NCBI RefSeq assembly: GCF_007830125.1
Contig: NZ_VLLG01000002.1
Coordinates: forward strand, 630,985-694,984
DNA: 64,000 nt
Source: Chitinophaga japonensis
Lineage (GTDB): Bacteria > Bacteroidota > Bacteroidia > Chitinophagales > Chitinophagaceae
Reading direction: 5' to 3'
The notes beneath the pieces are model-generated. The model ran no database searches, was not told the DNA's origin, and saw only the letters and a program-made list of their open reading frames with translations. The stretch's first letter is position 1. The number at the start of each line of letters is the position of its first letter. A program made the position numbers and the translations under genes. Below, in pieces: positions 8,705-16,719 of this stretch.

Positions 8705-8885
8705 TTTTATCCGTTCCCGCAGCCGTAAAATAAAAGCCACAAAAATGAGCGAAATAAGCACCGCAATAGAGACCGCATGATAAAAAGCTGAAGCAACTTT
8801 TAAAGGAAGCTGTTTTAGCAGGAGATAAATCCTTGCTGGAAATGTTAAGGCGCGCTATTGATCTTTCCATTTTCCAAGCGGAAAA

Positions 8886-9392
8886 TCAGATCGAGTTCTT
8901 ATACCCTTCTTTCTCGATCTTTTCGGCGGAGTCCAATACTTTCTGTTTCAGGGATTCTTTGAAGGCTTGCAGCCGCGTGGCAACTTCCGGGTCGAAGGCG
9001 CCGATTATTTCGGCTGCCAGGATGCCGGCATTGGCGGCGCCGTTCAGGGCCACGGTGGCTACGGGCACGCCTGCGGGCATCTGCAGGATGGATAATACCG
9101 AGTCCCAGCCGTCAATGGAGTTGGAGGATTTTACAGGCACGCCGATGACGGGAAGGGTGGTCATGGAGGCGACCATGCCGGGAAGGTGGGCGGCTCCCCC
9201 GGCGCCTGCAATGATCACTTTCAACCCGCGCTCGCGGGCAGTGCGTGCGTAATCATACATCCGTTCGGGAGTACGGTGGGCGGAAACGACGGTAACTTCG
9301 CAGGAGATCCCGAGCTCTTCCAGGTATTCCGCAGCGCTGCCCATTACTTTCAGATCGGACTGGCTGCCCATGATGATTCCTACTTGACTCAT
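8886..9392 (-). CDS. purE: N5-carboxyaminoimidazole ribonucleotide mutase
   Basis: The protein has 168 residues, the normal length for class I PurE. It interconverts N5-CAIR and CAIR in cytosolic purine synthesis. Marks of the family are GIIMGSQSDLKVM at the N-terminus (phosphate-binding loop), VVSAHRTPERMYDYA with the conserved His, AGAGGAAHLPGMVA, and PVIGVPVKS followed by GWDSVLSILQMPAGVPV. The start codon overlaps the purK stop by one base (TAATG), so the two are translationally coupled. Class I PurE needs PurK, which is its upstream partner here. Confidence 0.98.
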   Translation of the reverse strand: MSQVGIIMGSQSDLKVMGSAAEYLEELGISCEVTVVSAHRTPERMYDYARTARERGLKVIIAGAGGAAHLPGMVASMTTLPVIGVPVKSSNSIDGWDSVLSILQMPAGVPVATVALNGAANAGILAAEIIGAFDPEVATRLQAFKESLKQKVLDSAEKIEKEGYKNSI

Positions 9393-10534
9393 TAGGCTAT
9401 GATTTTAAATTGTTCCTGGATGGAACGGGCTTTTTCCAGTGCTTTCTGCAGATCGTCGTCCAGCACGGTTACATGGCCCATTTTCCGGAAAGGCTTCGTC
9501 TTTTTCTTGCTGTATAAATGAATATGCGCCCCCTGGATGCCTGCTATATTTTTAAACCCGTCATACCGGGCATCGCCCGTGTATCCCGTGGCTCCCAGCA
9601 GGTTGACCATAACTGCGTTGGAATACATATGCGTGTCTCCCAGGGGCAGGTTAAGGATGGCTCTCAAATGCTGTTCGTATTGCGAGGTTACACAGGCTTC
9701 GATGGTATGGTGACCGCTGTTATGAGGCCGGGGCGCGAGCTCATTCACCAGCAGCTTCCCGTCTTTGGCCACAAACATCTCCACGGCCAGTATGCCGACC
9801 AGCCCAAGCTTTTCGATCACGTCTACCGCGATCCTGCGTGCCTCCTGTGCCATTTCCCCGGAGATCTGCGCAGGGGCAGATAACAGTTCCACGAGATTGG
9901 CTGCTGCGTTGAACCGCATTTCCACGACATCGTAGGTAACCGTTTGCCCGTCTTCATTACGGGCTACCAAAACGGCCAGCTCTTTTTCAACATCTACCTG
10001 GTCTTCCAGGATGCTGGGCGCATTGAACGCCCGCGGCAGGTCGTCCCTGCTGCCGATCTTGTACACTCCCTTCCCGTCGTATCCCGATTTACGCAATTTT
10101 TGCACCGCCGGGAACCGCTCAGCATGCTGCTCCAGTTCCTGCCGGTTTGTGATCTTTATATAGGGCGCGGTCGGGATCCGGTGGGCGGCAAAAAAGTCTT
10201 TCTGCAAGCCTTTGTCCTGGATCAGCTCGATCAGCTCCGGCTGGGGAAATACCTGCACTCCTTCCCCGCGAAGCTTTTTCAGGGCTTCCACGTTCACATG
10301 CTCGATCTCGATCGTGAGCAGGTCCAGGCCCTTCCCGAAGGCGTATACATCTTCATAACTGACAAAGGAACCGACCTTGAAATTTTTACAGTAAGCGCTG
10401 CAGGAGGCCTGGTCATCCGGGTCCAGTACATGCACCTCTATGCCAAAATCCATAGCTGACTGGATCAGCATTTTCCCGAGCTGTCCGCCGCCCAGGATAC
10501 CCAATTTAAAATTCGCCGAACTAAATTTCTCCAT
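9392..10534 (-). CDS. purK: N5-carboxyaminoimidazole ribonucleotide synthase
   Basis: The protein has 380 residues and an ATP-grasp fold. It uses ATP and bicarbonate to carboxylate AIR, feeding PurE. The N-terminal pre-ATP-grasp motif is LGILGGGQLGKMLIQSA. Further marks are KLRKSGYDGKGVYKI (glycine-rich loop), DVEKELAVLVARN, LAVEMFVAKDG, and VNELAPRPHNSGHHTIEAC, the metal and substrate-binding region typical of PurK. It is the first gene of purK-purE. Its upstream region borders the mobile island. Confidence 0.98.
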   Translation of the reverse strand: MEKFSSANFKLGILGGGQLGKMLIQSAMDFGIEVHVLDPDDQASCSAYCKNFKVGSFVSYEDVYAFGKGLDLLTIEIEHVNVEALKKLRGEGVQVFPQPELIELIQDKGLQKDFFAAHRIPTAPYIKITNRQELEQHAERFPAVQKLRKSGYDGKGVYKIGSRDDLPRAFNAPSILEDQVDVEKELAVLVARNEDGQTVTYDVVEMRFNAAANLVELLSAPAQISGEMAQEARRIAVDVIEKLGLVGILAVEMFVAKDGKLLVNELAPRPHNSGHHTIEACVTSQYEQHLRAILNLPLGDTHMYSNAVMVNLLGATGYTGDARYDGFKNIAGIQGAHIHLYSKKKTKPFRKMGHVTVLDDDLQKALEKARSIQEQFKIIA

Positions 10535-10592
10535 GGCAGCGCAATATTACAAAATTCCAGCCGGATCATTTGTCATACTCCACCAAAATCAA

Positions 10593-10626
10593 AAAGGCCC
10601 GTAAAACTTACGCTTTACGGACCTTT
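10593..10626 (-). terminator. Leftward rho-independent terminator, probably orphaned from the tRNA operon
   Basis: The 13-nt arms 10593-10605 and 10614-10626 pair with one G-T wobble. On the minus strand the hairpin is followed by TTTTTGATTTT, so it stops leftward transcription. No leftward gene lies just upstream of it now; the nearest is inside the island. The best fit is that it ended the minus-strand tRNA-Ser/tRNA-Pro operon now at 24.8-25.0 kb, before the island inserted (inference). Confidence 0.65.
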
Positions 10627-10702
10627 CAATGTCTTTGCCATCTGTTCTTGTCGCCCTGCCTGTACAAATTTCGAACTTATTTTTAATGGATTTAAGACGG
10701 CT

Positions 10703-10737
10703 TGCAAACATAGCTATTTGATAGCCAATTGTTTGCA
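10703..10737. other. Nested inverted repeat at the left island end
   Basis: TGCAAAC (10703-10709) pairs with GTTTGCA (10731-10737). Inside it GCTAT (10713-10717) pairs with ATAGC (10721-10725) around a 3-nt loop. It lies 50 bp before the primase-like gene and could be an operator, part of attL, or a replication-related structure. The sequence alone does not decide. Confidence 0.4.
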
Positions 10738-10786
10738 GGTCGTTTTCTATTGCGCCTACCTGATTGTGAACCTGAAAAACGTGTGT

Positions 10787-11728
10787 ATGAAAAAATTAAT
10801 GTGTACAGAGGCGAAGCAGATTGATATGGTGGAATATCTGGCTTCATTGGGCCACCACCCCCAAAAGGTGAGAAACCAAGACTATTGGTACTTATCCCCG
10901 CTCCGGGAAGAAACAGTGGCATCTTTTAAAGTAAACCGTCGGCTGAACGTCTGGTTTGACCAAGGAACCGGGAAAGGCGGTGACCTGATAGACTTCGGAA
11001 CCCTTTACTTTAACTGTTCGGTCAGCGACCTGCTGCAACGCCTATCGCAGTATCACCCCGGCCCAGCTTTTTCTTTTCACCCGCACTCCGGCTCCGGTGA
11101 TCGGCGGCAGAGCGCGGCTTCTTTTGCTGGTGAAAAGAAAGATACCCCCGACAATAAAATTGTTGTCCTGGACACCCGCCCCCTTGCCGAGCAGTCCCTG
11201 CTGAACTACCTGCAAAAAAGAAGTATCCCGCTTGAAATTGCCACCCGGTTTTGCCGGGAGGTGGATTTTCTTTTGTACGGAAAGCAGCATACCGTTATCG
11301 GTTTTCAAAACAAAGCTGGGGGATATGAGCTGCGCAACGAGTACTTTAAAGGCAGCAGCTCCCCCAAGGATATTACTTTTATTGACAACCGTACAGAACA
11401 GGTTGCTGTCTTTGAAGGCTTCTTTAGCTTCCTGTCTTTACAAACCATCAACAGCAATAAACAGGCCCCACTGTCAAACTGTCTTGTCCTCAATTCTCTT
11501 TCTTTCCTTGAAAAATGCCGTCCATTGATGGAGCAATACAAGCAGGTTCATTTGATTTTGGACAGAGATAATGCCGGCAGGAACCGTACCCGGCTGGCGC
11601 TTGAATGGGATGCGAGCAAGTACATAGACCGTAGTGATTTTTACCACGGTCACAAGGATTTAAACGACTGGCTTGTTCACCTCTACCATAGCCAAAGCAT
11701 AGGCCCACGGATGGGGAAGCGTCTTTGA
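10787..11728 (+). CDS. Toprim-domain, CHC2-primase-like protein of a mobile element
   Basis: The protein has 313 residues counted from ATG 10787 (MKKLMCTEAKQIDMVEYL); an upstream frame extension looks non-coding. The N-terminal 100 residues follow the CHC2 primase pattern (WYLSPLREETVASFKVNRR, then WFDQGTGKGGDLIDFGTLY), but the Cys/His zinc ligands are missing. The C-terminal half has toprim motifs: VAVFEGFFSFLSL (catalytic Glu) and VHLILDRDNAGRN (DxD). Such proteins prime or support replication of transferred single-stranded DNA in Bacteroidota plasmids and mobilizable islands. It is the first gene of the island and precedes the candidate oriT, as is usual. Confidence 0.85.
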   Translation: MKKLMCTEAKQIDMVEYLASLGHHPQKVRNQDYWYLSPLREETVASFKVNRRLNVWFDQGTGKGGDLIDFGTLYFNCSVSDLLQRLSQYHPGPAFSFHPHSGSGDRRQSAASFAGEKKDTPDNKIVVLDTRPLAEQSLLNYLQKRSIPLEIATRFCREVDFLLYGKQHTVIGFQNKAGGYELRNEYFKGSSSPKDITFIDNRTEQVAVFEGFFSFLSLQTINSNKQAPLSNCLVLNSLSFLEKCRPLMEQYKQVHLILDRDNAGRNRTRLALEWDASKYIDRSDFYHGHKDLNDWLVHLYHSQSIGPRMGKRL

Positions 11729-11737
11729 CGTTCGGGT

Positions 11738-11825
11738 AGCCAGCTATGTTTTGGTAAAACCAAAACGGCTGGCTCACCTCATGCTACCGCATTCGGTGAG
11801 AAATTTTTTTCATGCTATCGCATTC
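11738..11825. other. Candidate origin of transfer (oriT)
   Basis: The gap between the primase-like gene and the mob genes is densely structured. AGCCAGC (11738-11744) pairs with GCTGGCT (11768-11774). Nested inside, TTTTGGT (11749-11755) pairs with ACCAAAA (11759-11765) around an AAA loop. CTCACC (11773-11778) pairs with GGTGAG (11795-11800). A 15-bp direct repeat CATGCTAYCGCATTC occurs at 11780-11794 and 11811-11825 with one mismatch. Nested hairpins plus direct repeats just upstream of mobC/mobA are the usual form of an oriT. The nick site is not identified. Confidence 0.6.
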
Positions 11826-11847
11826 AAAAAATAAAGAGGAGGTTGAT

Positions 11848-12228
11848 ATGAAGCAGCAGAATGTACAAACCAAGAAAAAGGGAGGCCGCCCCCAAAAAGC
11901 GGTAAAGAAAGATCAATTACTAGCCCTAAAGTGCAGTCTTTATGAAAGGCGAGTTATTGAGGTAAGGGCCAAAAGTGCTAACCTTTCTGTTTCGGAATAC
12001 CTATGCGAGATAGGGCAGACCGGAAAAATTGACAGGCGGGAAAAAGCATTGCCTAAAGAAGTTTTAGAGCTAACCGGCACGCTCAACCATGTAGCGGCAA
12101 ACCTTAACCAGATCGCCAAAAAGAGAAACGGCAATGAAGAACTAAGCCCGCTTGAACGGGCTAATCTGAAAGTACAATCCGGAGATTTAAAGGCATTGGC
12201 ATCACAAATTAAAAGCTATTACCAATGA
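11848..12228 (+). CDS. MobC-like relaxosome accessory protein
   Basis: The protein has 126 residues counted from ATG 11848, chosen because an AGGAGG ribosome-binding site precedes it; purine-rich sites like this are uncommon in Bacteroidota and mark a mobile-element gene. The N-terminus is basic (KKKGGRPQKAVKK). It is followed by a ribbon-helix-helix-type segment (LALKCSLYERRVIEVRAKSANLS) and the MobC signature LTGTLNHVAANLNQIAKKRN. MobC proteins bind oriT and help the relaxase open the strands. The gene overlaps the relaxase start by four bases, so both are made together. Confidence 0.85.
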   Translation: MKQQNVQTKKKGGRPQKAVKKDQLLALKCSLYERRVIEVRAKSANLSVSEYLCEIGQTGKIDRREKALPKEVLELTGTLNHVAANLNQIAKKRNGNEELSPLERANLKVQSGDLKALASQIKSYYQ

Positions 12229-13271
12229 TCGGTTATGTAGGTACAGGAAGTTCCTTTTTTGAATGTATCCGTTATTGCCTGCAAGATAAAAAGGAACTAT
12301 CCGAAGAACAAAAGCTGCAACTTTCCCTTAAAGACAGCCTGCAGCACAAGAACCGGGCAGAAATACTGGACTACAATAAATGTTTCGGGAATTTAAAAGA
12401 ACTGTCCAGCCAGTTCATTGACGTTGCCAAATTAAGCAAGCGGGTAGAAAAGCCGGTATTTCATTTTTCCTTACGGCTGGCCCCCAATGAAACGCTTACA
12501 AAAAATCAGTTTATAGAAATTGGACGGGAGTGCGCCAAAGAATTTGGCGTAGCGGATAACCAATATATCTGCATCCTGCATAAAGATACCCAAGAGCAGC
12601 ATATTCACGTTGTTGCAAACCGGGTAGGCTTTAACGGGAAAGTGGCCAGCGACAGCAATAGTTATAAAAGAATGGCTGCCCTTTGCCGAAGGTTGGAAAA
12701 GCAGTATAAGCTGCAAGAGGTATTAAGTCCCCGATCCTTTTTATCTGCCAAAGAACGGCTATTGCCCCGGCAGGATATACGGAAGGAACGGCTGAAAACA
12801 AATATTCGTCAAACTTTGGAGCAGGTACACAATTATCAAGTGTTTGAACAAAAAATGCAGGCGTTGGGGTATAAGGTCATAAAAGGCCGGGGCATTTCTT
12901 TTATTGATGATAAGAAGGTGAAAATAAAAGGCAGCGAAGTTGGGTTTTCACTGGCAAAGATAGAGCAGGTCCTCGGCGTAAAACAAAAGCTGGAAGTTGC
13001 AAAAGCCAAACAAGAAGTTTATGAAACGGCCATCCGGCAGAAAAGGATAACGCAGCATTCCTTTACTCCTGCTCAAAAATTACTCCGGCAGACAAGGGAA
13101 ACGGCGCAGATGAAACGTTCCCCATTTATTCCGGTAATCCGGGAATTAGGCAACCTGTTAGAGCAGCTTTTAAAACCAGAGTATACTTCAAACTACCTGC
13201 CTTACGAATTAACAGAGGAAGGTATTAAACGCCGGAGAAAGAAAGAACTGGCGCAGCGCATGCGCCATTAA
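12225..13271 (+). CDS. MobA/VirD2-family relaxase
   Basis: The protein has 348 residues. It nicks oriT and stays covalently attached to the transferred strand. Motif III is clear: ILHKDTQEQHIHVVANRV, with the metal ligands H119, H126 and H128 and N132. The nucleophile is probably a tyrosine near the N-terminus (Tyr4 or Tyr17). The C-terminal part is basic and helical with no primase or helicase domain, typical of short relaxases of Bacteroidota mobilizable elements. ATGA overlap with the mobC-like gene indicates coupled translation. No coupling protein is present, so transfer needs a co-resident conjugative element. Confidence 0.92.
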   Translation: MIGYVGTGSSFFECIRYCLQDKKELSEEQKLQLSLKDSLQHKNRAEILDYNKCFGNLKELSSQFIDVAKLSKRVEKPVFHFSLRLAPNETLTKNQFIEIGRECAKEFGVADNQYICILHKDTQEQHIHVVANRVGFNGKVASDSNSYKRMAALCRRLEKQYKLQEVLSPRSFLSAKERLLPRQDIRKERLKTNIRQTLEQVHNYQVFEQKMQALGYKVIKGRGISFIDDKKVKIKGSEVGFSLAKIEQVLGVKQKLEVAKAKQEVYETAIRQKRITQHSFTPAQKLLRQTRETAQMKRSPFIPVIRELGNLLEQLLKPEYTSNYLPYELTEEGIKRRRKKELAQRMRH

Positions 13272-13284
13272 CTAAAAAAAATTT

Positions 13285-13839
13285 ATGGATACTACAAGAA
13301 AAGTTGAAAACATACAGAAGGAGACTCTAGAACTGGTATTAGAAGAATTTGCCGAAGAACAGAAATCTAGCACCAAATCCCTTAACGACCTGGTTACAGC
13401 CGTTAACAGATTATCCGGCAAACTTTCTAGTTTTGAGGAAAAACTGAATACGCCCAAGCAGGTAAATGTTTCAGTAGATACAAAGCCTATTCAGGAGATT
13501 GTTAGAAAAGGCATTGCGGATATTGTGCTGGCAGTAGCCTCTCAACCCAAAAATTTAGTTCGTAAATTTCAAGTTTTGCTTTTCCCGGAACAGGATGCCA
13601 AGCTGTTCTATAAAGTGGTTTTTGGACGATGGTTTCTTATGCTGGCAATTATGCTGTTTATCACTTGCTTTTATAAATTCAGCATTCATTGGAGCAATAA
13701 CCAAAAAGAAATAAAGCTACGACAGCTAGAAAATGATCGGATAAAGAAAGCATGGAACTATCTATACTATACTCATGATAAAAAAACAAAGCGGTTAATG
13801 GATAGCGCCTACATTAAGGGCAGCCTCAATATTAAATAG
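13285..13839 (+). CDS. Single-pass membrane protein of the mob region, function unknown
   Basis: The protein has 184 residues. Residues 1-60 are acidic and helical, probably coiled coil. Residues about 112-130 form one transmembrane helix (RWFLMLAIMLFITCFY). The C-terminal 50 residues are charged (WSNNQKEIKLRQLENDRIKK). It follows the relaxase after 13 bp and is likely in the same operon. Proteins of this shape often accompany mob genes in Bacteroidota elements and may anchor the relaxosome, but I recognise no named domain. Function not assigned. Confidence 0.65.
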   Translation: MDTTRKVENIQKETLELVLEEFAEEQKSSTKSLNDLVTAVNRLSGKLSSFEEKLNTPKQVNVSVDTKPIQEIVRKGIADIVLAVASQPKNLVRKFQVLLFPEQDAKLFYKVVFGRWFLMLAIMLFITCFYKFSIHWSNNQKEIKLRQLENDRIKKAWNYLYYTHDKKTKRLMDSAYIKGSLNIK

Positions 13840-13910
13840 GGCAAAAAAAGGTGCAAAGATATGGCAAAATCATTAATTTTGCATATATTTCTATTGGAAA
13901 CTGGAATATT

Positions 13911-14945
13911 ATGAGCCAATTTAACTTTATTAAGGACATTGCAAAATTTGGGTTAGAAAATGACCAAGAAAAGCTATTGTCTGCACTTAATGAATTAATT
14001 GAGCATTCCAAGAAGACCAAGAAAATTAATTTTGCCCTACAGCTTCAATCCTTGTTGAAAGATTCAATAAGGCAACAACAGGTAAGTGGTTTAACTCAAG
14101 TCGGCTCTGCAAAATATTTAGTTAAGGAAGAAGATCGAGAAGTAAGCGAGTTTATAATTGAGAAAATAACCTCCGATTATAGATTTGAGAACCTTATTTG
14201 TAACGACGATGTGAAAAATGAGCTTAGCTATTTCATACAGGAACATCATAAAATTGAATTGTTGCGCTCATTTGACTTGCCCGTTGCTAATAAAATTTTG
14301 TTGCATGGCCCTCCAGGATGTGGTAAAACACTAGCCTCCTATGTTATCGCCGGAGAGCTACAAAAAATGATGGTTGTTGTAAATCTAGGAGCGATAGTTT
14401 CATCCAAATTGGGTGAAACTAGTAAAAACCTTGCCAAAATATTCAAGAGGGCCGCTTCAGAAGATAGCGTTATTTTTATCGATGAATTTGATTCTCTTGG
14501 AAAAGTAAGGGACTATAGCCAAGATCATGGAGAAATGAAAAGGGTAGTAAATACTATCTTACAACTTTTTGACTATTTACCGCAGACAAGTATTGTCATT
14601 GCGGCGACTAATCAGAAAAACATGTTGGATAATGCTCTGTTAAGAAGATTTGATTTAAGTGTTCAGTTTGACTTGCCCAATCAACAGCAAATTGAAGCCC
14701 TTATAGCCCTAACACTTAAAAATGGAAAGTTTGAATTTGATAATAAGATTTCTGCAAAAACGGCAATTAAGTCTTGTTTAGGGTTATCTTATTATAGTAT
14801 ACAAAAGACCTTAATTACTGCTATCAAACGTAGCCTTTTCAATAAAATAGATAGTAAAACTATTCCAATTAAAGCGAAGATTAGCACTTCTATTTGGAAG
14901 AATTTAATTGCCTCGGAGAAGAAGAGTTTGTTAAAAAAAGGATAA
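13911..14945 (+). CDS. AAA+ ATPase, IetA-like, partner of the subtilase
   Basis: The protein has 344 residues counted from ATG 13911 (MSQFNFIKDIAKFGLEND); an upstream frame extension is AT-rich leader. The N-terminal 60-residue helical domain (ALNELIEHSKKTKKINFALQ) resembles the one in AAA proteins encoded with S8 proteases. The ATPase core has Walker A GPPGCGKT (133-140), Walker B VIFIDEFD (187-194), sensor-1 AATN (234) and arginine fingers LLRRFD (245-246). Family knowledge: ietA/ietS of the Agrobacterium Ti plasmid are such an ATPase and subtilase, and the pair is counted among anti-phage systems. Here the ATPase gene faces the RT-subtilase operon tail to tail instead of preceding the protease. 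The call as IetA-like rests on size, domain order and neighbourhood. Confidence 0.8.
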   Translation: MSQFNFIKDIAKFGLENDQEKLLSALNELIEHSKKTKKINFALQLQSLLKDSIRQQQVSGLTQVGSAKYLVKEEDREVSEFIIEKITSDYRFENLICNDDVKNELSYFIQEHHKIELLRSFDLPVANKILLHGPPGCGKTLASYVIAGELQKMMVVVNLGAIVSSKLGETSKNLAKIFKRAASEDSVIFIDEFDSLGKVRDYSQDHGEMKRVVNTILQLFDYLPQTSIVIAATNQKNMLDNALLRRFDLSVQFDLPNQQQIEALIALTLKNGKFEFDNKISAKTAIKSCLGLSYYSIQKTLITAIKRSLFNKIDSKTIPIKAKISTSIWKNLIASEKKSLLKKG

Positions 14946-14985
14946 ATTGTAATAGTTCCGATTTGACCTAGCGCCTATCTATAAA

Positions 14986-15029
14986 TTGATAAAAATTTTA
15001 CTCTACACAAAGAGTGAGATTCATATCAA
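14986..15029. other. Nested hairpin between convergent ATPase and RT genes
   Basis: TTGATA (14986-14991) pairs with TATCAA (15024-15029). Inside, 14995-15004 and 15011-15020 form a 10-bp stem with two G-U pairs when read as plus-strand RNA. It may end the ATPase transcript. The rest of the 145-bp gap is AT-rich. This is the only non-coding space beside the RT gene, so any RNA partner of the RT would have to lie here or inside coding sequence. Confidence 0.4.
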
Positions 15030-15090
15030 AAATCAACGTCTATTTACTAAATTTATTGCTGTTGAATACCTCGCTTAATAAAAGAATTGG

Positions 15091-16671
15091 CTACTTTGCC
15101 CATTGAAGAAGTAAACGTTCCAAAATCTGATTCTGATTCAAGGTTTCTCGAATATTTCCGTGCAAAAATTTCTTCTGCTCTGGAGGGAGAGATTTTGTAG
15201 CAATTATATATGCTCGCCTTGTCCATTCACTAAATCTAACTTGATCTTCTTTTAACTGGTTAATCCAAGCAGCATTCTTGTAATTTATACTTGAAAGCAA
15301 AATTTTTCTCTTAACGTCCTCGTTAGCAGATTTAAACTTATCTATCAATATACCAATATGGTTAAGTCGATTGTTATAAACGAATAAATTAAGTAAGGAT
15401 ATTTGATAGAATGGATTATTATTTACAATTTCGTCATCCAAAAGCTCAAGTATCTTACCTCCGATATTCTTCCAATCAGATTGAAAATTCTCTGCACAAG
15501 AGTTGATATATAAGCATATATCATTGAGTGCCGGAATCAAATTTTGAAAATTTTCAATTGAAAATTCAACTGCATGAGGTATCCCTATTTGTGATAAGCG
15601 CCTATATAACCACCTTAACTTTTCAAAATTTTCTGCATCCAAATACTCTTGTAACAAGTCTACAACTTTTCCCTTCGATATTCGCCTTAAATCCTTATTA
15701 TCAATTGCACTAAGAACTATCTTTGTATATGCATTCCCTCCTGTATATTTCCTTATTATCTCTACAATTTCATTTTCAGCTTCATAAACTGGTTCATCTC
15801 CTAACATCTTACGTGTATACTTAAAAAATTCCCTAACCTTAAATTCTCTTGTTTTCTGCCTTTGAAGGGCCAATCGTTGCTCTTTATCCAGTATGTCCGC
15901 TATTTGCAAAATTCTGATCCTAGCCTCTTTCTCGTTTTTACAGAAAAAAACCATATCATCAACATATCGCAGAAACGGTATTCCTCGAAGACTGAGATTA
16001 TTGTCAACTGGAATCAGGCTCATTTCGGCCAAAATATGGGAACTATGGGGACCAATCGGAATACCTCTGGATGTTGATAAATTCAGTACCTTTATTAATT
16101 CCGCAATTCTTTTTTGCACTTGATTTGGAAACCCACAGTCCCTTAGTTGATTTTCAATTGTATGTAAATAAATTTGGTTGTAGAAATCTGATATATCGCA
16201 GGTGACAACATATTCATAGCAGCTATCTAGCTCATACTTTCCTTCCTCCTCGTCTAAAGTTGAAATCTTATCTCGACAAGCCTCCCAGAAATTGTTCCAC
16301 GCTGTTTTGTTTGCATACATAGTTCCGTCAGATAATGGCTTAAATCTGTAGCTAAAAACTATATTATCTGGCAGTCTATTATTCTCAATTAAATTTCCAT
16401 ATTCATAAAGAATAGCAGCCAAAACAATACTATCTATGGGATGAAGCTGTGTAGCATTTCTATATGATAAATTATCCTTTGGAATGAGAAAACGTCGCGC
16501 AGCATTCCACTGGTAATTTGTTAAATCCAGATCAGCTAGCTCCTTAATTAGTTCATCCTCCATCTCCTGAATAATGGTTATTTCAAATGGACGAGGAAAT
16601 AAATCGGTGTCATTTTCCTTTAATAGGTGCTTAATTGCCCAACGATATGAAGATTCAGCAAGTTTAATCAT
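15091..16671 (-). CDS. Abi/UG-type reverse transcriptase with helical C-terminal half
   Basis: The protein has 526 residues. The RT core runs to about residue 290. It has motif A TCDISDFYNQIY (Asp159), GIPIGPHSSHILAE (203-216, the LPxGPxxS-xxLAE form of UG/Abi RTs rather than the SP form of retrons and group II introns), and the catalytic RYVDDMVFF (Asp238/239). There is no maturase or endonuclease domain. Residues 290-526 are all-helical with no named domain, like the alpha-helical repeat tails of class 1 UG/Abi RTs, which are defence proteins. The gene lies 48 bp after the subtilase in the same direction. Which UG clade it belongs to cannot be told by eye. Confidence 0.85.
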   Translation of the reverse strand: MIKLAESSYRWAIKHLLKENDTDLFPRPFEITIIQEMEDELIKELADLDLTNYQWNAARRFLIPKDNLSYRNATQLHPIDSIVLAAILYEYGNLIENNRLPDNIVFSYRFKPLSDGTMYANKTAWNNFWEACRDKISTLDEEEGKYELDSCYEYVVTCDISDFYNQIYLHTIENQLRDCGFPNQVQKRIAELIKVLNLSTSRGIPIGPHSSHILAEMSLIPVDNNLSLRGIPFLRYVDDMVFFCKNEKEARIRILQIADILDKEQRLALQRQKTREFKVREFFKYTRKMLGDEPVYEAENEIVEIIRKYTGGNAYTKIVLSAIDNKDLRRISKGKVVDLLQEYLDAENFEKLRWLYRRLSQIGIPHAVEFSIENFQNLIPALNDICLYINSCAENFQSDWKNIGGKILELLDDEIVNNNPFYQISLLNLFVYNNRLNHIGILIDKFKSANEDVKRKILLSSINYKNAAWINQLKEDQVRFSEWTRRAYIIATKSLPPEQKKFLHGNIRETLNQNQILERLLLQWAK

Positions 16672-16719
16672 TTTATATGCATTAATCGTTTTAGCCCCTC
16701 TTTACTACAAATAGATAAT

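Noticed and set aside
10670..10678. TTCGAACTT also present in the tRNA-Pro T-arm region (24789-24797), as a possible att core
   Set aside because: Only nine bases match and the flanks differ; the left copy has no tRNA 3' end beside it, as tRNA-targeted integration would leave. The acceptor stem of tRNA-Pro is intact.
13911..14945. AAA+ protein as an FtsH-type protease or replication loader
   Set aside because: No membrane helices or zinc-protease domain; the N-terminal helical domain and nearby cytoplasmic subtilase fit the IetA type better.
15091..16671. RT as a retron, group II intron or diversity-generating RT
   Set aside because: There is no msr/msd-like region upstream, no maturase or endonuclease domain, no intron ribozyme ends, and no TR/VR repeat pair. 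The motif GIPIGPHSSHILAE is of UG/Abi type.
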